Below, one piece after another: positions 25,012 to 34,838 of a DNA stretch of 64,000 bases. The position numbers and the translations under genes were made by a program. The stretch lies in NCBI GenBank assembly GCA_913060495.1, contig CAJXRP010000010.1, forward strand, positions 1 to 64,000, read 5' to 3'. A model generated the notes under the pieces. The model did not search any database. It had not been told where the DNA came from and saw only the letters and a program-made list of their open reading frames with translations. The first letter of the stretch is position 1. Each line of letters starts with the position of its first letter. This DNA comes from an uncultured Gammaproteobacteria bacterium. Its GTDB lineage: Bacteria; Pseudomonadota; Gammaproteobacteria; Pseudomonadales; Pseudohongiellaceae.

Positions 25012-25949
25012 TCAAGTTTCGGATACTTTCTCTGCCGGCGCTGCTCCTGCTCGCAAGTTGCGAGGAGCCGCCACTGCAGGCAGTGGGGCAGTTAGAATCA
25101 GATCGCATTGAACTGGTGGCAGAGTACTCGGAAGTGATCACCGCCATTAACTTTGTAGAGGGCGATAACATTCAAGTTGGCGCTGTTGTAATAGAGCAAG
25201 ACACGTCACGCGTTGACCTCAGGGTCGAGGAGGCCCAAGCAAACATTCGTCGGATCGAAGCGGTTCTCGCCGAGCAGATGAATGGCCCGCGCAAGGAAAC
25301 GATCGACGCGGCAAAAGCGAATGTAAATGCAGCGCAGATCGAACGGGACTACCGTGCAAACGAAGTAGCTCGCCTCGCGGGTTTGCGGGACCGAAACCTG
25401 ACGTCTATCGAATCGGTGGACTCGGCGCAGAATTTCTTAAAGGCAGCAGGCGCAAGAATTGAACTCGTCACTGCTCAGCTGGCTGAACTGGTGGCGGGAA
25501 CACGACCAGAACAAATAGAGCAGACTAATGGCCAACTCGCTCAGGCGCGCGCGCAACTGGCAAGCCTGCAACTAGACAAGCAGCGCTTGCTGGTTACTTC
25601 TACAACCGGGGGCATTGTCGACTCCCTATTGTTTGAATTGGGCGAGCGGCCAAGAATCGGTGATGTTGTCGCCGTGTTACTGAGCGGTGATCAGCCCTAT
25701 GCGCGTATCTATATTCCCGAGCCGATGCGTGTCCAGGTCAGGGCGGGCTCGCAATTGCAGATAGCAGTAGATGGGCTACCGGGCACGCTTACCGGCACAG
25801 TTCGGCGCATAGCATCGGAAGCCACATTCACTCCCTACTTCGCGTTGAATGAAAGAGATCGAACGCGCCTGTCCTATGTTGCAGAAGTGAATCTGCCCAC
25901 CCTCCCGCAGAGACTGCCAGATGGCGTCCCTGTTCAGGCAGCTTTCTAA
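25008..25949 (+). CDS. Lipoprotein HlyD-type periplasmic adaptor (YbhG-like)
   Basis: A 313-aa membrane-fusion protein with a lipobox (LLLASC, Cys18) and a barrel-lipoyl/coiled-coil/barrel layout. Two long helices with repeated Ala/Glu/Gln (about residues 65-185) form the alpha-helical hairpin. The lipoyl half-motif AEYSEVITAINFVEGD is near residues 38-53. It should bridge the ABC transporter encoded downstream to an outer-membrane channel encoded elsewhere. The start overlaps the tetR stop. Confidence 0.85.
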   Translation: MIKFRILSLPALLLLASCEEPPLQAVGQLESDRIELVAEYSEVITAINFVEGDNIQVGAVVIEQDTSRVDLRVEEAQANIRRIEAVLAEQMNGPRKETIDAAKANVNAAQIERDYRANEVARLAGLRDRNLTSIESVDSAQNFLKAAGARIELVTAQLAELVAGTRPEQIEQTNGQLAQARAQLASLQLDKQRLLVTSTTGGIVDSLLFELGERPRIGDVVAVLLSGDQPYARIYIPEPMRVQVRAGSQLQIAVDGLPGTLTGTVRRIASEATFTPYFALNERDRTRLSYVAEVNLPTLPQRLPDGVPVQAAF

Positions 25950-25964
25950 GCGAGTGCGACTTTC

Positions 25965-26924
25965 ATGAGCCAAAAACAGATAGCGATCACGGCGAGCGGT
26001 TTGACCATGCGGTTCGGTACCCTGGTGGCTGTAGACAATGTAGATCTGGAAATCGAGAAGGGCTCTATCTATGGCTTCTTAGGTCCAAATGGCTCTGGCA
26101 AATCAACCACAATAAGAATGTTATGTGGGCTGCTTACACCTAGTTCGGGTTCGGCGGCTGTGATGGGAATGGACACAAGAAAAGAATCGGAATCGTTGAA
26201 GCAGAAAATTGGTTACATGACGCAACGTTTCTCTCTGTATGAAGATCTAACTGTAAAAGAAAATTTGCAGTTCATCAGTGAGATCTACGCTGTCCCGCGA
26301 AAAGAGCGCAAGCGTCGAGTGATTGAATTGTTAGATTTGTTCAAGCTGACAGACAGAGAAAAGCAGCGCTCCGGCACGCTCAGCGGCGGTCAGAAGCAAC
26401 GCCTTGCCCTAGCCGCAGCCACACTGCATAAACCGGAGATCTTGTTTCTGGACGAGCCCACTAGTGCGGTGGATCCACAGAACCGTCGTGATTTTTGGGA
26501 GGCTCTGTTCGAACTCGCCGAGCAGGGCACAACAATTTTGGTGTCTACGCATTACATGGATGAGGCGGCGCGCTGCCATAGGCTCGCCATTCTAGATGAA
26601 GGAGTGAAGGTTGCCGACGGTTCACCTCGAGAGCTGGGGGAATCGATTTCTTCTCACGTTGTTGAGATCGAAGCTGATGATCCGAACAGGGCGCGACTTT
26701 GCTTGATGGAGAAGAATGAGATCGGCAGCATTACCCAGCTTGGCATCAAACTGCGGGTAATGCTTCCAAAGACGATTAGTGACCCCGTAGAGCTAATTAA
26801 TAAACATCTACGGGAGGCAAACATAGAGGCGAAAACTGAACAGGTATTTCCGGACTTAGAGGACATCTTCGTCTCTGTCACACAGCAACGTCGCAAGGAC
26901 GAAAGTGTGGAAGCCGCAGCATGA
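25965..26924 (+). CDS. ABC transporter ATP-binding protein (YbhF-like, single domain)
   Basis: A 319-aa ABC ATPase. Walker A GPNGSGKSTT is near residue 43, the signature LSGGQKQR near 140, Walker B ILFLDEPTS near 158, and the H-loop His in STHYMDE. The ybhF product of E. coli has two fused ATPase domains, but this one has a single domain, so it probably acts as a homodimer. The stop overlaps the permease start (ATGA). Confidence 0.9.
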   Translation: MSQKQIAITASGLTMRFGTLVAVDNVDLEIEKGSIYGFLGPNGSGKSTTIRMLCGLLTPSSGSAAVMGMDTRKESESLKQKIGYMTQRFSLYEDLTVKENLQFISEIYAVPRKERKRRVIELLDLFKLTDREKQRSGTLSGGQKQRLALAAATLHKPEILFLDEPTSAVDPQNRRDFWEALFELAEQGTTILVSTHYMDEAARCHRLAILDEGVKVADGSPRELGESISSHVVEIEADDPNRARLCLMEKNEIGSITQLGIKLRVMLPKTISDPVELINKHLREANIEAKTEQVFPDLEDIFVSVTQQRRKDESVEAAA

Positions 26925-28021
26925 AATCACTCGTCCGTATATTCGCCATTATGCGAAAAGAGTTCTTACAGATGAGTCGTGATCGACTCACCTTCGGAAT
27001 GATTGTGGGTATCCCGCTTATCCAATTGCTCATGTTCGGTTACGCCATCAATACCGATGTACGCAATCTGTCCGCGGCCTATGTCGATGAATCAGATACG
27101 CATATCTCACGGCAGTTCGTAGCAGACATCAGTGCCTCCCAAGTAATCATAATGAAGCAGCGAGTTGCCAGCGTCTTCGAGTTGGAACAGCTACTGGACG
27201 CCGGATTGATCTCCATCGGCATCGCCATCCCCGATGACTTTGATCGGCGTGTTTTGGAGCGAGATCGTCAGGCGGCTCAATTACTCGTAGACGGAGCAGA
27301 TCCAATAATTGCTGGTGTGGCTCAACAGCTCTCTGCCATGCCTGTTCGATTTGATTCGCAGCCAAAGCAGCCACAACAGGCAGCGCTGTTGGAAGTTCGC
27401 AACTACTACAATCCGGAACGTCGTTCCGCGGTTAATATCGTTCCGGGCTTAGTGGGTGTCATTCTCACCATGACGATGGTGCTGTTTACGGCAGTTGCTA
27501 TCGTTCGTGAAAAAGAGCGCGGTAACTTGGAGCTATTAATCAATACGCCAATCAAAACCCCGGAGCTAATGCTGGGTAAGATCTTTCCTTACATCTTAAT
27601 TGGGCTGATCCAGTTGACGCTGATCTTGGCGCTGGGCTGGTATTTCTTTCAGGTGCCGATTCGCGGCAGCTTGATTCATGTGTTGGCGGCGGCGCTGGTT
27701 TTTATCGCGGCGAATCTATCTTTGGGGCTACTAGTCTCAACTGTCGCGACGACGCAGTTTCAAGCGATGCAGATGACATTCTTTTTCTTCTTGCCATCGA
27801 TTCTGATTTCGGGATTTATGTTTCCTTTCGATGGCATGCCGGCGGCCGCCCAGAATATTGCGGAGTTTCTACCGCTCACGCATTTCAATCGTTTGATCCG
27901 TGGCATTGTCTTGCGGGGCGCTGACATTAGCTCGATGCTGGATGAGTTGTTCGCGCTCGCACTGTTTATGGTGGTGGCACTCACACTCGCGATCTTGAGG
28001 TTCAGTAAACGCTTGGACTAG
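26921..28021 (+). CDS. ABC-2 type transporter permease
   Basis: A 366-aa ABC-2 permease with one N-terminal helix (residues 22-42), a large periplasmic domain (about 45-170) and five C-terminal helices. This is the YbhR/YbhS/DrrB-type layout. Only one permease is present where E. coli has ybhS plus ybhR, so the transporter is probably a permease homodimer. With the lipoprotein adaptor it forms a likely drug or small-molecule efflux system. Confidence 0.88.
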   Translation: MKSLVRIFAIMRKEFLQMSRDRLTFGMIVGIPLIQLLMFGYAINTDVRNLSAAYVDESDTHISRQFVADISASQVIIMKQRVASVFELEQLLDAGLISIGIAIPDDFDRRVLERDRQAAQLLVDGADPIIAGVAQQLSAMPVRFDSQPKQPQQAALLEVRNYYNPERRSAVNIVPGLVGVILTMTMVLFTAVAIVREKERGNLELLINTPIKTPELMLGKIFPYILIGLIQLTLILALGWYFFQVPIRGSLIHVLAAALVFIAANLSLGLLVSTVATTQFQAMQMTFFFFLPSILISGFMFPFDGMPAAAQNIAEFLPLTHFNRLIRGIVLRGADISSMLDELFALALFMVVALTLAILRFSKRLD

Positions 28022-28038
28022 GAAGCTGCCATAGCGAT

Positions 28039-29505
28039 TTAGGGTCTGGTTTCGAAATACTTCTCGAGCAGATTAGCATCGTCGAAATGTTGCTCTTCAA
28101 TAAAACCTGTCGCATGGGTTCCCCACTGACGCATCGCGCCAACTGAAAGGATTCCTGTTGGCCAGAGCGTGAATCGTTCGAGTCGCTCACTGCCTGCAAT
28201 AAGGCCCTGATCATCGAAGAGGCTTCTAGTCCCAGCACTACTTGCTAAATTGTTTAGCAGTTCATACGGGGCCATCCCGTAGCGAATCGACTCCTGCTGA
28301 TCATTCGGCGATTTCCTATCCACGCCAACGATGTAATGCTCGTTGGCAGTTAGGGTAAGAGTGAGCCGATCAGAATTAATGGCAGTGTCTAGCTGAAAGA
28401 TATTCGCCGGCTCTTTTGAGTCTGGTTGTGCCTTCGCAAGCAGACTATCCGACACCACAAAATATTTGTGGTAACAGCCACAGCTGTGGATGCTGTCATA
28501 GAGCAGAACCCGTCCCTCTTCGTCTAGGGTGACGCGCCAGATAATGCTATCTACATTTCCAGAATAGAGGTCGATCAATGCTTCTGGTTTTCGTTCTGAA
28601 AACCAAATCACATAGTTGAGTTGTAAAAGTTTTCTGCCTTCGAATTGCGTCATCGATGACAGCGTGTAGACAGTCGGCTTTTCACTATTAATTTGGATTT
28701 TACCTGCGCTCCACTCGGGGGCACCGATCAGGTCATTGGCGTCCGCAGATTCGATCTGAAAATTGGGCGTGTGTTTTTCAAACAAAGAGTCGAGCTGTGG
28801 CTGCGACAAGAGCGGCAAGGCTAGTTCGTTGCTAGCGTAGGCAGCTTTCATCCACTCATCAGTAGGCCCATTTGGAGCAGCGCCGTACACATAGCTATTG
28901 CTGCGCAGGAAAGATTCCTCTTCTAAGAGCCAGCTGCGCTCATCGGCATGCAGAGCGAGAATACGTTGCTTGAGAAACGGGCGTAGCAAAGCAATTGCAC
29001 CGAGAGTTTGTCTGCCATTCAGATAGTGCGCTGGAAAGTCAGTCCGCTGCACCGCAGCAAGAACAGAGTTGCGGTTCTGTTGCTGCTCAGAGTCGTTTGC
29101 GAAGTTCCGTGAGCATTCAGCCAACTGTTCCAACGAAGCGTTACTCCACGGCGTCGCGAGATTTCTATTCTCTGCTGCCCGCGTCTTGATGGCGAGTGTG
29201 GCCAGCAGCATCGTCCACTCGCGAATTTCAATATCCGATTGAACGGAGCGAGAGAGGGTATGTAAGAATCTGTTGCTGTGTAGGAGTGGATACGAGAGCA
29301 ATGCTGGTGCGCCCACATTGGTGACGCCGTCTTGATCGACTAAACTGCGAAAGGCTTGAATGTCGGCAGCGCAAATGCCTAGCAATTGTTCTGGCCTAGA
29401 ATTAATCTGTGCAGTGCCTGCGCGATTATTTGTTCCCTGGCATGCTGTTAAGACAAGCAAGAATACAAGGGAGGCGACTGATTGTTGTGAAAATATCTTA
29501 GACAC
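28039..29505 (-). CDS. Hypothetical lipoprotein
   Basis: A 488-aa protein with a lipobox (LVLTACQG, Cys22) that I cannot assign to a family. The first 250 residues are mostly helical and the rest looks beta-rich, with a short motif HSCGCYHKYF near residue 345 that could bind metal or form a disulfide. GTG is the start, with AAGGA upstream. It lies 17 bp from the convergent ABC permease and has no operon partner downstream. Confidence 0.65.
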   Translation of the reverse strand: MSKIFSQQSVASLVFLLVLTACQGTNNRAGTAQINSRPEQLLGICAADIQAFRSLVDQDGVTNVGAPALLSYPLLHSNRFLHTLSRSVQSDIEIREWTMLLATLAIKTRAAENRNLATPWSNASLEQLAECSRNFANDSEQQQNRNSVLAAVQRTDFPAHYLNGRQTLGAIALLRPFLKQRILALHADERSWLLEEESFLRSNSYVYGAAPNGPTDEWMKAAYASNELALPLLSQPQLDSLFEKHTPNFQIESADANDLIGAPEWSAGKIQINSEKPTVYTLSSMTQFEGRKLLQLNYVIWFSERKPEALIDLYSGNVDSIIWRVTLDEEGRVLLYDSIHSCGCYHKYFVVSDSLLAKAQPDSKEPANIFQLDTAINSDRLTLTLTANEHYIVGVDRKSPNDQQESIRYGMAPYELLNNLASSAGTRSLFDDQGLIAGSERLERFTLWPTGILSVGAMRQWGTHATGFIEEQHFDDANLLEKYFETRP

Positions 29506-29552
29506 AGGAGTCCTTGCTCGAAGTTCTATTTCAATTCGCCAAAATTTGAACA

Positions 29553-29582
29553 GAAAAAAACGGGCGCATCGCTGCGCCCGTT
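29553..29582 (-). terminator. Intrinsic terminator for the molybdenum hydroxylase operon
   Basis: CGGGCGCA (29561-29568) and TGCGCCCG (29573-29580) form a perfect 8-bp stem with a TCGC loop. On the minus strand it is followed by a T7 tract, 16 bp after the end of the large-subunit gene. Confidence 0.9.
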
Positions 29583-29595
29583 CTTCATGATGAAT

Positions 29596-31812
29596 CTAAA
29601 CCTTCGCGATCGGTGTCGAGCGCGAGAAGTCGTGATTCTTCAATGGTAGTTCTCTGACTCTTTGTCCTGTCAGGATATACAGACCGTTACTCACTGCAGC
29701 TGCCAGCGGCGGCGTAGAAGGTTCGCCTAGCCCGCCCAGTTTCTCACCAGACTCAACGATATGCACGTCGATCTCTGGCGAATCAGCCATGCGCACCATC
29801 TCGTAGTCAGGGAAGTTGTTCTGCGCGACGCGACCGTTCTCGATAGTGATCTCACCGTACAGCGCGGCAGTCAGGCCATAGATGATGCCGCTCTCTACTT
29901 GTGCCTCTACTGTGTCTGGGTTTACCGCCCATCCGCAATCTATCGCACAGGTGACTTTGTGAATCACCGGTCGATCATTCGCATCCAATGACACTTCGGC
30001 GACTTCGGCTACGATACTGCCGAAGCTTTCCTGTACGGCGATACCCAGGGCATGACCCTCCGGCAGGTTCTGACCGTAGCCCGCAGCCTCAGCTGCAACC
30101 TCAAGCACCTTGCGATGACGAGGATGCTCAGCAAGCATTTCCATGCGAAATTGATACGGGTTCTTGCCAGAGCGATGCGCTATCTCGTCGACGAAAGACT
30201 CGGTGAAGAAAGTCTGTTGTGAATGATCGACACTACGCCATGCAGCGACAGGCACGTGAGTGTCGCCATCAACATAGCCAATAGACTGGTTCGCAATAGC
30301 ATACGGAATATGTGAGGCACCGGGTGTCTGCACTGGGCCGGTAAAGCGGTTATGCCAAGCTTGCACCATGCCGTTCGCATCGAAGGCAGCCTTAAAATTA
30401 CTGGCAACAGCAGGACGGTAATAATCTTGCTGCATATCGTCTTCACGACTCAGTACAGTCTTCACTGGCACATTGAACTCTTTAGCAATCAATGTTGCGT
30501 GATCGATAACGTTCCAGTTGAAAGGCAGTCTTCTACCGAAGCCACCACCGAGGTAGCTATGATGAAAAACCGCGTCGTCTTCAGCTAGACCGGCAATAGA
30601 GGCGACTCGGGCTTTAATGCTCAGCGCGTCTTGTGTGCTAGTCCAGACTTCCGCCACATCATCATGAATGTGGACGGTACAGTTCATTGGCTCCATCGCC
30701 GCGTGAGCGAGATAGGGCACGGTGTAGTTGCCTTCGATGATGTCGGCGGCAGACTCTAGGGCGGCATCGGCATCACCGACTTCCATAGCTTCACTGCTGT
30801 CGTCTTCAGCGAGGCTTCGCTCGAATCCGGCGAATAGGTCTGCGCTGGATGTTGTATCCGCATCCGAAGACTCAAATTCTGACTTAACTAGCTTCAAGGC
30901 TTCCTTTGCGCGCCAGTAGCTATCGGCTACAACCGCGACGGAATCTTCTAGTTCAATGATGCGCTGCACACCGCGTCGACTGAGTACGTCGCCGGCATCA
31001 ACTGAGACTAGCTTCGTCCCAAAAACCGGTGCGAAGCGGATCGCTGCATAAAGCATGTCTTCGCTGTGAGCATCGATGCCGTATTCTGCTGTGCCATCTA
31101 CCTTGGCGGGAATATCTACACGGGATATAGCCTTGCCCATAATAGTAAACTGCGAAGGATCTTTAAGCGTCACGTTCTCTGGTGGCTCTAACAAGGCGGC
31201 ATCGTTAGCGAGCTCGCCGTAGCTGAGTGAACGGCCGCTGGCGTTGTGTTGTACATGGCTGAGTGCAGTGTTGCATTCGTCTGCAGCTACGCCCCAACGA
31301 GTAGCGGCACACTCAATTAGCATCTGCCTTGCTGCTGCACCGGAAGTTCGCATCGAGCTCTCTCCGGTAAAACGTACTGAAGAACTACCGCCGGTAGTCT
31401 GCAGATTCATCAACTCGGCAACGCTCACAGCGCTTGCATTAACGATACCCTTAAGAAAACCTGGCAAGCCAAATTCCCCAGCGAAACCTTTCACTAGTTC
31501 ACCGTTGGCAAACATGTCGATGGCTGGCGCCTGTTCGACGGTGATGTCTTCCCAGGCAGCATCGAGTTCGTCCGCGGCCATCATCGGCAGTGACGTGTGT
31601 ACGCCTTGCCCCATTTCTGAGTGAGGAACATAAATGGTGATGTTGTTGTTCGGCTCAATTTTTATGAAGGAAGTAACGTAGCGTTCTTCTCCCTTCACTA
31701 ACTCCGCATTTGCTCTGCGGTGCTTGCTTGGTTTGAGTGCCGAATAGCCGATGAGTACACCGCCACCGACGACTGCTGAACTAAGTAGGAAACGTCTTCT
31801 GCTAATTTTCAT
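29596..31812 (-). CDS. Molybdopterin-binding subunit of xanthine-oxidase-family hydroxylase (IorB-like)
   Basis: A 738-aa large subunit of a molybdenum hydroxylase, similar to isoquinoline 1-oxidoreductase beta and aldehyde oxidases. It starts with a Tat signal (SRRRFLLSS, residues 4-12), so the enzyme is exported folded. Molybdopterin-contact segments are visible, such as GGGFGRRLPF (about residue 415), GSIVAEVAEVS and GLGEPSTPP near the C terminus, the latter holding the catalytic Glu of the family. AAAGGAG precedes the ATG. It is 12 bp after the 2Fe-2S subunit gene. Substrate class, aldehyde or N-heterocycle, is not resolved. Confidence 0.9.
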   Translation of the reverse strand: MKISRRRFLLSSAVVGGGVLIGYSALKPSKHRRANAELVKGEERYVTSFIKIEPNNNITIYVPHSEMGQGVHTSLPMMAADELDAAWEDITVEQAPAIDMFANGELVKGFAGEFGLPGFLKGIVNASAVSVAELMNLQTTGGSSSVRFTGESSMRTSGAAARQMLIECAATRWGVAADECNTALSHVQHNASGRSLSYGELANDAALLEPPENVTLKDPSQFTIMGKAISRVDIPAKVDGTAEYGIDAHSEDMLYAAIRFAPVFGTKLVSVDAGDVLSRRGVQRIIELEDSVAVVADSYWRAKEALKLVKSEFESSDADTTSSADLFAGFERSLAEDDSSEAMEVGDADAALESAADIIEGNYTVPYLAHAAMEPMNCTVHIHDDVAEVWTSTQDALSIKARVASIAGLAEDDAVFHHSYLGGGFGRRLPFNWNVIDHATLIAKEFNVPVKTVLSREDDMQQDYYRPAVASNFKAAFDANGMVQAWHNRFTGPVQTPGASHIPYAIANQSIGYVDGDTHVPVAAWRSVDHSQQTFFTESFVDEIAHRSGKNPYQFRMEMLAEHPRHRKVLEVAAEAAGYGQNLPEGHALGIAVQESFGSIVAEVAEVSLDANDRPVIHKVTCAIDCGWAVNPDTVEAQVESGIIYGLTAALYGEITIENGRVAQNNFPDYEMVRMADSPEIDVHIVESGEKLGGLGEPSTPPLAAAVSNGLYILTGQRVRELPLKNHDFSRSTPIAKV

Positions 31813-31824
31813 ATTAAGTCTCCT

Positions 31825-32298
31825 TTATGCCACAGCCAGTGAACGAATTGCCTTGCGAACCCGCGGATAAGAACCGCAGCGACAGACGTTGGTGACGCTG
31901 CTATCGATCTCAGCATCACTAGGATTCGGATTGGTGGCCAGCAATGAAGACACTGCCATGATCATTCCGGACTGACAGTAACCGCACTGGGGCACTTGGT
32001 GGTCTATCCATGCCTGCTGTACTGCGCTCAGGTCGGGTGCGGATGGGTTCGCGCCGGCGGCAACCGAGGCGAGGCCTTCGATTGTAGTGATTTCCTGTCC
32101 TTCGACAGCACTCACTGGTAGTACGCAGCTTCTAACGGCACTACCGTTTACGTGCACAGTACAGGCACCGCAGGAGGCGATGCCGCAGCCAAATTTCGTA
32201 CCTGTCATGCCTAATTCATCGCGCAGAGCCCAAAGCAAGGGCATCTCCGGTTCTATATCCAGATTTTTCTCTACACCGTTAACTTTGAAACTCGCCAT
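31825..32298 (-). CDS. 2Fe-2S subunit of molybdenum hydroxylase (IorA-like)
   Basis: A 157-aa small subunit with two [2Fe-2S] clusters. The plant-ferredoxin-type site is Cys38, Cys43, Cys46 and Cys58 ([13 protein letters not shown]), and the second site uses QCGYCQSG and VCRCGSYPR. It passes electrons from the molybdenum site to an acceptor, probably a cytochrome since no FAD subunit is encoded. It has no signal of its own and is likely exported with its Tat-dependent partner. Confidence 0.93.
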   Translation of the reverse strand: MASFKVNGVEKNLDIEPEMPLLWALRDELGMTGTKFGCGIASCGACTVHVNGSAVRSCVLPVSAVEGQEITTIEGLASVAAGANPSAPDLSAVQQAWIDHQVPQCGYCQSGMIMAVSSLLATNPNPSDAEIDSSVTNVCRCGSYPRVRKAIRSLAVA

Positions 32299-32468
32299 GC
32301 CTAATCCCCCAGGGAATGTCCCGCAATTTTTTGTAAAAGATGTTCTTAATCTGAGTATACCAGTGCGGGAGGACCTAAGACACGGACTTGCCCCTCAGTT
32401 CGCAGAGCCTAGGGGCTAATTGGGTTATAGTCAGGGTTGAAAATTAGCAGTGGAGACTACCTCGGTCC

Positions 32469-33674
32469 ATGGCAGCAATTCCTCCAACCGCGACTGGCGC
32501 GGGTATCGAGTTCAATTACAGTGAGCTCAAGAATGTATTCGCCGGCGCTCATGCCCCTGTGGCTCTTGCTAACCTTGTTGAAAGGCTTGGTATGCAGCGT
32601 GTGCTATTGGTGGCATCGAATAGTCTCAGTCAGGCCACCGATGACTTCACTGAGCTGCAAGCTGCGCTAGGCAGTAACTTTGCAGGCCTATTTCACAGCA
32701 TCGGATCCCACACGCCACGAGCGGATGTGATGCGCGTCTTGGAAGTGGCGCGGGAAACGGATGCAGACCTGCTTGTCTCGCTAGGCGGCGGTTCAATCAT
32801 AGATGCCTGTAAGGTAGTCCAGCTCGCAATCGATCAGGGTGTCGAATCCGAGGCGCAACTCATCGAATATGCGCAATATGGAGATGGTACGCGCGGTTCA
32901 AAGTATGCAGATTTCAGTCTCTTCAAGGGCGATCCGAAAATTCGCCAGGTCGCTATTCCTACAACGCTTTCCGGTGCCGAGTTTAGCAACAACGCTGGCG
33001 TATTGAACACGGAGATAGCAGCGAAGGAAGGCTATCGCGGCATCGATATTTGCCCGCATTCGATCATCTATGATCCACAGCTTAGCGTGCACACACCTCA
33101 GTGGCTTTGGCTCTCTACTGCAATCCGCTCCCTAGATCATGCCATCGAAGGTTATTGCTCTGCCGATACACATCCTTTTCTAGACGGCCATTTTCTTCAT
33201 GCTATGGATTTGTTTGCCAGCTCCTTGCCCGAGTGTAAGGGTGATCCTGCAAACCTAGCCGCGAGAAGCTTGAATCAGCAGGCGGTCTGGCTGGCGTGCT
33301 GTGGTCTGGGCACTGTATCCCATGGAGCGAGTCATGGTATCGGCTATATATTAGGTAGTCTCTGTGGAGTGCCCCATGGCTATACGTCCTGTGTCATGCT
33401 GCCAGCAGTGCTCGCGTGGAATGCCAAGCAACAACCACATAGACAAAAGGCAATAAATGAGGCGCTTGGTAATATTGAACCCAGCGCTGCGGCTTCGGTA
33501 AAGGCACTAGTAGCGAGTTTGGGACTACCGACATCGCTGCGCGCTGTTGGTGTGACTATTGAACAGCTTCCAGATATTGCACAGAGGGCGGCGCAGCATC
33601 CAGTGGTAAGAAATAACCCTCGCAAGATTGATGGCGCTGATGATGTGATGGAGATACTAGAGCTTGCTTGGTGA
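32469..33674 (+). CDS. Iron-containing alcohol dehydrogenase family protein
   Basis: A 401-aa group III Fe-dependent dehydrogenase. The NAD-binding GGGSIIDACK is near residue 106, and metal ligands are expected at Asp/His residues in LDHAIEGY, SHGASHGIGY and VPHG. It could be a maleylacetate reductase or an alcohol/aldehyde dehydrogenase. It is divergent from the molybdenum hydroxylase pair, and both act on aldehydes or alcohols in other bacteria, so a shared pathway is possible but unproved. Confidence 0.85.
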   Translation: MAAIPPTATGAGIEFNYSELKNVFAGAHAPVALANLVERLGMQRVLLVASNSLSQATDDFTELQAALGSNFAGLFHSIGSHTPRADVMRVLEVARETDADLLVSLGGGSIIDACKVVQLAIDQGVESEAQLIEYAQYGDGTRGSKYADFSLFKGDPKIRQVAIPTTLSGAEFSNNAGVLNTEIAAKEGYRGIDICPHSIIYDPQLSVHTPQWLWLSTAIRSLDHAIEGYCSADTHPFLDGHFLHAMDLFASSLPECKGDPANLAARSLNQQAVWLACCGLGTVSHGASHGIGYILGSLCGVPHGYTSCVMLPAVLAWNAKQQPHRQKAINEALGNIEPSAAASVKALVASLGLPTSLRAVGVTIEQLPDIAQRAAQHPVVRNNPRKIDGADDVMEILELAW

Positions 33675-33690
33675 TCATAAACAAATTGTT

Positions 33691-34578
33691 ATGAATTATA
33701 GGCGATGGCTAGTCGCACCGTTACAACTTGGTGCTTGGCTTTGTGTGTTGCTGATCTGTTTTGCAAGCGGCTCACTTTATGCACAGGAAGAGCCGGAATA
33801 CGTTCGTTTTGTTCAGGGCGACGCGCAGTGGGAAGGGGAGCTACAAACCGCCATCGTGAGTTTTCAGAATGAGGCAGGCGTCCAGCTGAATCTCGTGGCG
33901 GCGGTGCATCTGGGTGAGGAAGAATATTACGAAGGATTGAACAGTTACTTCGCGACCCAGGACGCAGTTCTCTATGAGCTAGTAGCCGAGCCCGATCAAG
34001 TGCCGGTAAGAGGCGGCAGAGAATCCAGTACCTCTCTGATCGGCTTCATTCAACAGGCGATGGCGAGATTCCTGAATATTGGTTTTCAACTTGAGGAGAT
34101 TGACTACACTCAGCCGAACTTTCTCCATGCGGATCTGACACCTTCGCAACTCGATGCCTTGATGGCTAGCAAGAATGAAAACTTCTTCACTATGTTTTTG
34201 AATCTGGCTATGGCGCAGATGGCAGAACAGAACGCTTCGAGCGAGGTGCCGCTTTCCTCTTTTACTATGTTGTCCCTCATGAATGCTCTGAACTCCGAGA
34301 ATCAGAATGCTGCACTTAAATACCTATTTGCCGAAGAGCTCGGTCGTAGCGGGGGAGTTATGGTTGGTGAGGAGTTGGAGCAACAGCTCACAATTCTGGG
34401 GGATCGCAACAAGGCGGCGCTGCGTGTATTGGGCGAAGCATTACAGAATCCAAGTTATCGCCAGATCAGCATCTTCTATGGGGCTGCCCATATGTCGGGA
34501 ATCGAGCGTGTAATCAGCACTTCAATGGGCTTTGTCCGTACTGGGGTGAGCTGGCAGGCTGCATGGATAGTGCCCTAG
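33691..34578 (+). CDS. Secreted TraB/TIKI-like family protein
   Basis: A 295-aa exported protein of the TraB/TIKI/EreA-ChaN superfamily. A signal peptide (hydrophobic LGAWLCVLLICFASGSLYA) follows the ATG at 33691, which I prefer to the TTG at 33664 inside the upstream gene. Family features include AAVHLGEEEYYEGL near residue 70 with a conserved His, a YELV Glu, GDRNKAALR near 245 and FYGAAHMSGI near 270. Some family members are metal-dependent proteases or bind haem. The function here is unknown. Confidence 0.72.
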   Translation: MNYRRWLVAPLQLGAWLCVLLICFASGSLYAQEEPEYVRFVQGDAQWEGELQTAIVSFQNEAGVQLNLVAAVHLGEEEYYEGLNSYFATQDAVLYELVAEPDQVPVRGGRESSTSLIGFIQQAMARFLNIGFQLEEIDYTQPNFLHADLTPSQLDALMASKNENFFTMFLNLAMAQMAEQNASSEVPLSSFTMLSLMNALNSENQNAALKYLFAEELGRSGGVMVGEELEQQLTILGDRNKAALRVLGEALQNPSYRQISIFYGAAHMSGIERVISTSMGFVRTGVSWQAAWIVP

Positions 34579-34838
34579 GCACTCCCTTAAACGATTGAAT
34601 TTGCTCGCTTTACCGTATTTAGGTGACAATCAGAGCAAGCCTAGGGTTTTTCGGTTGACTAAGAGCGTATTAACCGGACAATAGGATCACCGTTTCGCAA
34701 TCGGGGCATCTACTCAGTTACTAAACCTTGAGAAGATGGGGGGGCAAGAGCTGTAGCGAGCAGTACCAAGCGGTAATTCCAAGCTTCCGTTATAAAACAA
34801 ATTTAAAGATCGGCATTATTTAACTAGGTGGATTTAAC

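Noticed and set aside
25008-28021. Full YbhFSR-type transporter
   Set aside because: Only one ATPase domain and one permease are present, so it is described as a related but simpler system.
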